A stretch of DNA of 64,000 nt from Reticulascus tulasneorum (lineage: Eukaryota > Ascomycota > Sordariomycetes > Glomerellales > Reticulascaceae): the NCBI GenBank assembly GCA_001557505.1, contig LSAX01000004.1, positions 2,356,001 through 2,420,000 of the forward strand, written 5' to 3'. Shown piece by piece: positions 58,656-64,000 of the stretch. Position numbers and translations under genes: made by a program. How positions within the stretch are numbered: position 1 is the first letter of the stretch; every line of letters starts with the position of its first letter. The notes under the pieces were generated by a model. That model worked only from the letters and a program-made list of their open reading frames with translations, was not told the DNA's origin and did no database searches.

Positions 58656-59859
58656 TCAAATCTCACCCTCAGCATCCATGTACGAGTTGTGGGCGTAGGA
58701 ATCATAAGGGGCAAAACTCTGGTTGAAGCTAGCATCGTCGGACATGCCGCCGAACCACTGATCAGGACCACTGGCCTGGGAGAAAGAAGCTGGGTCGCCG
58801 AAGATGCTGGCGGGCTCGACGTGAGGTGCGTCGGGAATGGGCTTTCGCTCCTCCTCTTCTTCATGAGGAGCGACATTCTCGGGCGTGTTGACCTCGCTTT
58901 CGGAGCCCGTCAGGTCGATGGGGTTGGAGAGCAGAGCAGCCGCGACGGTAGGAGCAGCACGGCTGGGGGCAGTGCCGTTGTTGTTGAAAGAAGAAGAGGG
59001 AGTCGCATTTGGGGTCCGGCTCTTAGTGACGCGGCCGGCGATGACACGCTCGCGGCCGTGGGCCTTGGTCGGGGTGTCCAGTTCGTCGAAGTCGAGCTCG
59101 TCTTCATCTTCGTCGTCGGAAAGATCGACTCGCTTTCTGCGCTTGGCCGACTTGCCACTACCCGTGGTGCCAGATGCTCGAGGCTTGGCAGGGGTGCCTC
59201 GGGCGCGAGGCGTGCTGGTAGAGCTTAGGGTGCCGCCTCCTCCCGCAGCGTTCAAGTTAAGAGATGTGGCTGGGTTTTCTCCCTTGGAGACCGCGTCTCG
59301 TAACTTCTCGGCATCCTTCTTGACGGAACGGAACTGGAACTGGATTCCATCTGCAGTGGACTCTCCAAAAAACTTGGCAATGTCTAGAACACCGAAAGAG
59401 TCAGCAAGGCCCTCTGGGGATAAAGATCAAAAGTAGTGTATCAACGCAGGTGAGAGAGAAGTAAATCTTAAATGAAGAAAAAAAGTAATGCGCCAAAACA
59501 GTCCCAGACATATCGTACCCTTCTTGTTGTTTGGAACCTCGATGGGAATGTCCTTGCAGTCCATCCCTCTGTCCACAGCCATTTTAAGAATCTCAGTGGA
59601 AGTGCGAATTGGCCGCCAACGATGGTTGAGGGCATGCTCTGACATGTCCGAGCCGTAGTACATTTGAATGTCTGGCCAACGTCAGACCGACGCCGTCCGC
59701 AAAGCAGAGCAGTGCTTAAAGGTAGATGCAAATGATAGAGAAGAAAGAGCTCTTACCTTTGTAGTTCCATTTCACTTCGGGATGGGCGGCGACGATGGCG
59801 CGGACCATCCGAGCTTGAGACTCGTAGCTCTTGTAGTTGGCTTTAGCGGCGGGTGCCAT
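58656..59859 (-). CDS. uncharacterised fungal protein with SANT-like N-terminus and acidic tail
   Basis: Not a named family to me. Exons 59859-59757, 59671-59519 and 59413-58656 join to 337 aa. The start MAPAAKANYKSYESQARMV then AHPEVKWNYKDIQMYYGSDM and SEHALNHRWRPI has the look of a small helical, possibly Myb/SANT-like fold seen in many filamentous-fungal nuclear proteins. The third exon gives FGESTADGIQFQFRSVKKDA. After residue ~125 the protein is disordered: a basic patch (KSAKRRKRVDL) that may be a nuclear localisation signal, an acidic run (SDDEDEDELDFDELD), and a second acidic stretch (HEEEEERKP). A chromatin or transcription role is a guess. The upstream leader is long and purine-rich. 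Confidence 0.78.
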
Positions 59860-61835
59860 TGCGACTTTGTCTGTTTTGTCTGATGTCAGCCGAATAGCTT
59901 CTGGGGGTGTGACTAAAATAAGACGTGAGAGGAGGTGTTGGCTTTTGAATGGTGTGATGAAGAGATGCTTTCAGAGGAATAGGAAGATTGTGTGCAGGGT
60001 GACGAGGCATGAGATGCAACAGTCGAGATAAGTGCTCTCAGAAAGAACATTCCTTGGCCTGTTTTTTGTTGGGCTTGCTAGAATAGCATCTGAGGCTAGA
60101 CAGGATAGAGTAGGACTGGGAAGGATTGCACAGGATAGTGGTGTATATACTGACATTTAGGCTGGCGATGACAACCCAAAAGAAGATTCAGTGAGAATCG
60201 TTGTGATGTAGAAGGAAGGTAGAAGAGAAGTGGTTCAAGAGAGACGAGAGAGTGGTCAAATGGGAGGTTGTGAGAGAGTGATAGAAAGGAAACGGGAACA
60301 GATTAAGGATGGAAACACTCTGGGCAAAATTAGGAAACAACGAGTTTAGCAGAACTCACAGGTATTGTTCACTTTGACTTCAGGTTCTCAAACTGAAAGA
60401 GATGGAGCTCTGAGATGTCAGATTGTTTAGGTTGGTCCACAAGCTGAAGATCCTGACTAGAGGTAAGTATGAGTGTGGACGCGTGCATATGAAGGGAGTG
60501 AGGCGAGAGGTGATTGGGGCAGCAGCTTCCAATAGGTTGCTAGGTAGAAGGAAAGAGCTTGCGGGAAGGCTTGGGCTTGATATGACAAGTGATAGTGTAA
60601 CTGCTCGTAGGCTATGTAGGGGGCGAGGGATATCGATGTGTTGTGGGCAGTATGTTTTGCAAGAGAAAGGCTTACAATGTGCTTTCCTCATGCGTGTAGT
60701 TGTAAGTGAAGAGAAGCTATCAAATCAGCGTGTCAGTTGAGAGCGTCAGAGAGAGATGTAAGTCTGAGTATGAGTAGACCGAGATGGCGGCACAATGTGG
60801 TTTGGTTATAAGGCTATGAGTGAAGAAGCTGCCGTTGTGTAATGTTTAAGAGGCGGAGGCAAGAGAAAGATGACGAGGGAGGAGAGCCACTTCCGTTCAG
60901 AGATCGGGGGTATAATTGTGAGGACAAGATGAGGGCTTACAATTAAAGTCGGTAGGGGTCGGGAAGAATCATCCAGACTGGGTATCAATCCAATATAGGA
61001 ACGTCTGATGTTGGCTCTTTTCCAAGGCGTCGTCAACTCACTCCAACTGAGAAATAACGAGGGCAATCGGAAGAGACAATCGGTGCAGGATCGAGGTATG
61101 TTCTGCTTGTGGTCGTCAGAGAGTGTAAGTCACGAATAGTGTTTCGGTATAAGTCGATGGGTGGTAGATATAGGGTGTTCAGAACACTACGAGTTCGAAG
61201 CGCCCAGGGTAGCAACTGAGGGCCTCAGGACTTAGACGTATGAAGTTTAAAATTGTTAAGAGGCAATAGGAAGTTGGAGACGAGAAGTTGGAGTGGTGCT
61301 GCAAGAGTCGGGAGTGGGTTAGCCAGGCGGAAAAGGAGGAGGCTGGGTGGCTGGGGATTCTCTCGGTTGTTGGTGATGTTTGGTGCGCTCCCGTTAGCCA
61401 GAGACTTCAGGTCGGAATTAATTTCAACCTCAATGTCAACAACATTTGCCAATTGGTCCCAAAAGCCCAAAGATTGTAAATTCCATATCTTTGGAAACTG
61501 CTTTAGAATTTTTACGGTGATATAAATTAATGTGGGAGCTGATATACGGTCCCTCTAAATGGTGTCTGCTTGTAGTCCCTAACAGAAATTAACGCAATTC
61601 GCAACTCTCCGGAGAACACTGCGCGCTCACCACACCCTGGCAATCCCCCTGCCATGTCTGACTCGTCATTGGATCTGACTTGGAATCCAAAACCGACTCT
61701 AGAACCATGGTATGAAACTCATCTATTGCTCTCCATCCCTTCAACCTAATTCCTAGGTCTAGAACCCACGCCAAAATCCCTGCTCAACGGTGCACCCAAA
61801 TTTATACAAGAGAATTGAAGGCAGCCGGCTGGTGT
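59860..61835. other. long spacer with purine-rich leader
   Basis: About 2 kb with many GAGA/AGAAGG-type words on the + strand, i.e. pyrimidine-rich on the minus strand. This suits a long promoter and 5' leader of the minus-strand gene at 58.7-59.9 kb. No gene is supported. Confidence 0.5.
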
Positions 61836-62800
61836 CTATCTCAGCTCTTTTTCCATGCTGACTGGCGTTCTCCGACCCGTTGGTGTAGCTCTGCCGCTCG
61901 TGATTCCTGGAACGTTTGGCTTGTAGTATGCCATGGAATGCTCCTTGACGACGCTTACATCTTTCCCTCCGTCTCCGTACATCAGGTATTGCACGCCGAG
62001 GAAAGAATCGCAGCCAGCTTGGAAGATGCCACAAAGCTTGAAAGCCCAAGGGATTTCTGTAGGTGACGTGAAGAACCAGAACATTTTCATTGCATCGCCA
62101 AGAAGCCAGCTTGCGAGGATCGACAGCCGAAAGCCTTTGCAGGATCGAGATCGCGCATTCGAGAATATCTGGGGTAGAGGAAGCGTGGCTTCCACCGAGA
62201 GTCCGATGTAGCCGATGAGGGCGGAGTAGGGAACGTACAACGGTCGCATCGGCGCAAGGATCAGTTCGCAAACCGTCAGCCCGATGAAGAGGTATAGAAG
62301 GAACTGCCAGTATCTGTAATAGCCATTAGCGATGCTGCGTTGGTACTGTGCAGGCACGACCACTTACGGCTTGGGTGACCTCCACTGCCAAAAGTTATAT
62401 GGTCTTTGCGCTGTCCAAATGTCTTGTGCCCCGGCAAATGGAAGCGCGGCCTCTCCTCCTTTCGATGACGGCGAGATTCGGTGATCGAGGGCAATTTTGA
62501 GCAATATGACCTGCATCATTATCATCAAGAAAGCCTGGACCAGCAAACTTGAGTCGAATCGAGCGCCAGGCCAGTAGAAGATCCTGCAGCCAAGTTAGCA
62601 GCGATCCGGATGCGCCGAGCAGCGGAGTCGACGTACTTGAGCATCGAAGCTACCAGCATAATTAGGGGAATATCCAGCGAGAAACCAGCGCTGGACTTGT
62701 TCCTGTACATGGAAATGGCTTGGTCGCTGTAGGAGATGATGGGCGACAGGATGATAAATATCGGGGCCAAGTAGCCCGTGAAGGCCTTTAGCCACCTCAT
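61836..62800 (-). CDS. PQ-loop repeat protein (PQLC1/SLC66A2, ANY1-like)
   Basis: Seven-span PQ-loop protein. The yeast relative Any1/Cfs1 acts on phospholipid asymmetry in endosome/Golgi membranes. Exons 62800-62637, 62583-62368 and 62313-61836 join to 285 aa. Spans include GYLAPIFIILSPIISYSDQA, IPLIMLVASMLKIFYW, VQAFLMIMMQVILLKIA and WQFLLYLFIGLTVCELIL. The second PQ motif is visible in EATLPLPQIFSNARSRSCKGF; the first is degenerate. The tail is Pro/Thr/Arg-rich and cytosolic. Both introns are GT-AG, and joins restore KIFYWPGARFDSS and SPKPYWQFLLY. It is divergent from ade6. The start MRWLKAFTGYL is chosen because upstream in-frame sequence is not membrane-like. Confidence 0.9.
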
Positions 62801-63361
62801 GGCCTCGAAGGTTGACTCTTCGCGAGTCGGAAAGGAGCGGATGAGGCGAGTTGTCAGATGGTGGAAGGCGTGGGAAGTGGAATTGGGGGAAAAGGTAACG
62901 TTTAACGATCCATCCGTGAGAACGCGTCGTGAAGCAAGACACGCATCACAGTTCTTCAAGGGCCAAGATCGAACGGGGAGATAGGGGTTGCAATCATGCA
63001 CCAAGGGCGAAAATAGCCTGTTCTTGCCAAATTACTGCCCTGAAGAGTCGTTGATGCGGCGGCCCATTATTTCTATCCAGGGGTTCCGAAAAGAAGTCCC
63101 CATCCTTCGGGCTGGGCAGCCAAGCAGAGGGCATCGGGTCCAGCCACATCCAAATGAGCCGAGCAAGCCGCATTCACGCCACATTAAGTTACGCCACATC
63201 ATCCCCCCCGCCAAAAAAAACCCGACCCTGCAGTTCCCTTTCTGCAAGCCCCGCCAAACTTTCACCCCACCATCCATCACCAGCGGGCTTATCAAACCTC
63301 CCTCTTTCTCAGTGACAAGAAAATTCCTCCCCTACTGGCTACACCAAGTGTGGCATTCACC
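62801..63361. promoter_or_regulatory. shared divergent promoter, PQ-loop / ade6
   Basis: A 561-bp spacer. A TGACTC word at 62813-62818 lies just upstream of the PQ-loop start; the same word is the Gcn4/Bas1-type site found at yeast purine genes. A C/A-rich tract at 63200-63300 precedes ade6. Confidence 0.4.
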
Positions 63362-64000
63362 ATGGACTCCTTGACTCTCATAGGGAGCTCTGCCTTTTCT
63401 CCTTCTGAGGCTCTAGAACTGAAATCCCGGATCAACAAGCTTGTCGCTCTCAATTCCAAAGCCAACGTCGTCAGTGTCAGTGGCACTTGGATCTACTATG
63501 TGCATCTCAAGAGCAGCGACAAGGCCACTGTGCAACGCAAACTTACAAAATGGCTAGGTCTGCCAGACCAATTATCTCCGCAGAGTATACCAGAGGGTGC
63601 CAACTCAAAGACCTTTTACGTTACTCCGCGAAACACTTCTCCATGGTCTTCCAAAGGCACGGCGCTCACCCATGTGTGTGGGCTGGCAGACCATGTCGAG
63701 CGCATCGAAAGAGGGAGAACTATCACCATCGCCTTTGATCAGAAGCCCGACACTGAAGACATTCCGTTCAAGGATGCTATTTACGATCGCATGACAGAGG
63801 TCATCGGCTCGACGAAGCCTGACTTGAGCTCTATGTTCGTCGAAGGACAGAGACTGCCCCTGGAGACTGTCGACATCTTTGTACCAGGGTCAACGCCAAT
63901 AGAGATCCTGAAGAACTACAATAAGAAGTTCGGACTTGCATTGGATGAATCGGAAATAGAGTACCTTGTTGAGGTCTTCAAACGCCTTCAAAGGTCGCCT
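63362..64000 (+). CDS. ade6: phosphoribosylformylglycinamidine synthase, N-terminal part (FGAM synthase)
   Basis: Fourth step of de novo purine synthesis: FGAR + glutamine + ATP to FGAM. Only the first 213 codons are inside the window and the frame is open to the end. The N-terminal domain is seen, with SALELKSRI-type opening (SEALELKSRINKLVAL), VSVSGTWIYYVHL, FYVTPRNTSPWSSKGTALTHVCGL (a strong family signature) and ERGRTITIAF. The following linker region reaches ILKNYNKKFGLALDESEIEYL, which matches the start of the FGAM synthetase linker and first AIRS-like domain. Full-length fungal enzymes are about 1,350 aa. The start ATG (63362) is in a good context (CACCATGG). Confidence 0.95.
   Translation, partial: MDSLTLIGSSAFSPSEALELKSRINKLVALNSKANVVSVSGTWIYYVHLKSSDKATVQRKLTKWLGLPDQLSPQSIPEGANSKTFYVTPRNTSPWSSKGTALTHVCGLADHVERIERGRTITIAFDQKPDTEDIPFKDAIYDRMTEVIGSTKPDLSSMFVEGQRLPLETVDIFVPGSTPIEILKNYNKKFGLALDESEIEYLVEVFKRLQRSP

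Noticed and set aside
1..64000. CRISPR arrays, rRNA genes and intact transposable elements
   Set aside because: No regularly spaced repeats, rRNA core sequences, transposase/reverse-transcriptase motifs or terminal repeats with target duplications were seen.

Overview
The window is nuclear DNA of a filamentous ascomycete (Pezizomycotina). The evidence is short introns of about 50-110 nt with GTRNGT...YAG borders and CTNAC-like branch points, compact genes on both strands, and fungal-specific proteins: a Knr4/gs-1 regulator, a Kre2/Ktr mannosyltransferase, a Vhc1 cation-chloride cotransporter and GPI-anchored wall proteins. The recurrent TACCTA-type words in the spacers remind me of Sordariomycetes, but that is only an impression. 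Exon joins were made by hand. They rest on reading-frame continuity, splice consensus and remembered family conservation.

Layout. 0.4-14.8 kb: conserved housekeeping genes vps68 (-), knr4/gs-1 (-), a DEDDy 3'-5' exonuclease (-), LSM5 (+), RPB11 (-) and an AVT3-type vacuolar amino-acid transporter (-). 14.8-19.4 kb: gene-poor, with one small secreted Cys-rich candidate at 16.9 kb. 19.4-27.1 kb: the Vhc1-type cotransporter (+), an unknown protein with two CxxC pairs (+), a CobW/ZNG1 GTPase (-) and a 109-aa fungal protein (+). 27.4-41.8 kb: the accessory-looking stretch, with a Gly-rich GPI-type surface protein (-), an AIF-like FAD oxidoreductase (-), a kinase-like gene broken by a frameshift (+), a secreted PEBP-like protein (-), a desert of about 6.4 kb and a 70-aa gene (+). 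42.5-64 kb: dense housekeeping again, with YJU2 (-), GCP5 (-), a Ktr mannosyltransferase (+), a MORG1-like WD40 protein (-), MTQ1 (+), mitochondrial LeuRS (-), MTHFR (+), an unknown acidic protein (-), a PQ-loop protein (-) and the 5' part of ADE6 (+), cut by the window end.

The genes do not form a pathway cluster; I see no secondary-metabolite core enzyme. Some themes recur: RNA processing and transcription (LSM5, RPB11, YJU2), organellar function (exonuclease with a presequence-like exon, LeuRS, MTQ1), vacuole and endomembrane transport (Vps68, AVT3, Vhc1, PQ-loop), cell wall (Knr4, Ktr, the GPI protein) and one-carbon/purine metabolism (MTHFR, ADE6). Several pairs are divergent and share promoters. 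I found no convincing tRNA, rRNA, CRISPR array or intact transposon. No dramatic new system is evident. The best leads are small: a stopless 60-nt intron in LeuRS, a duplicated motif in the cotransporter tail, an ATGA-overlapping upstream ORF, a removable presequence in the exonuclease, and the broken kinase-like gene.
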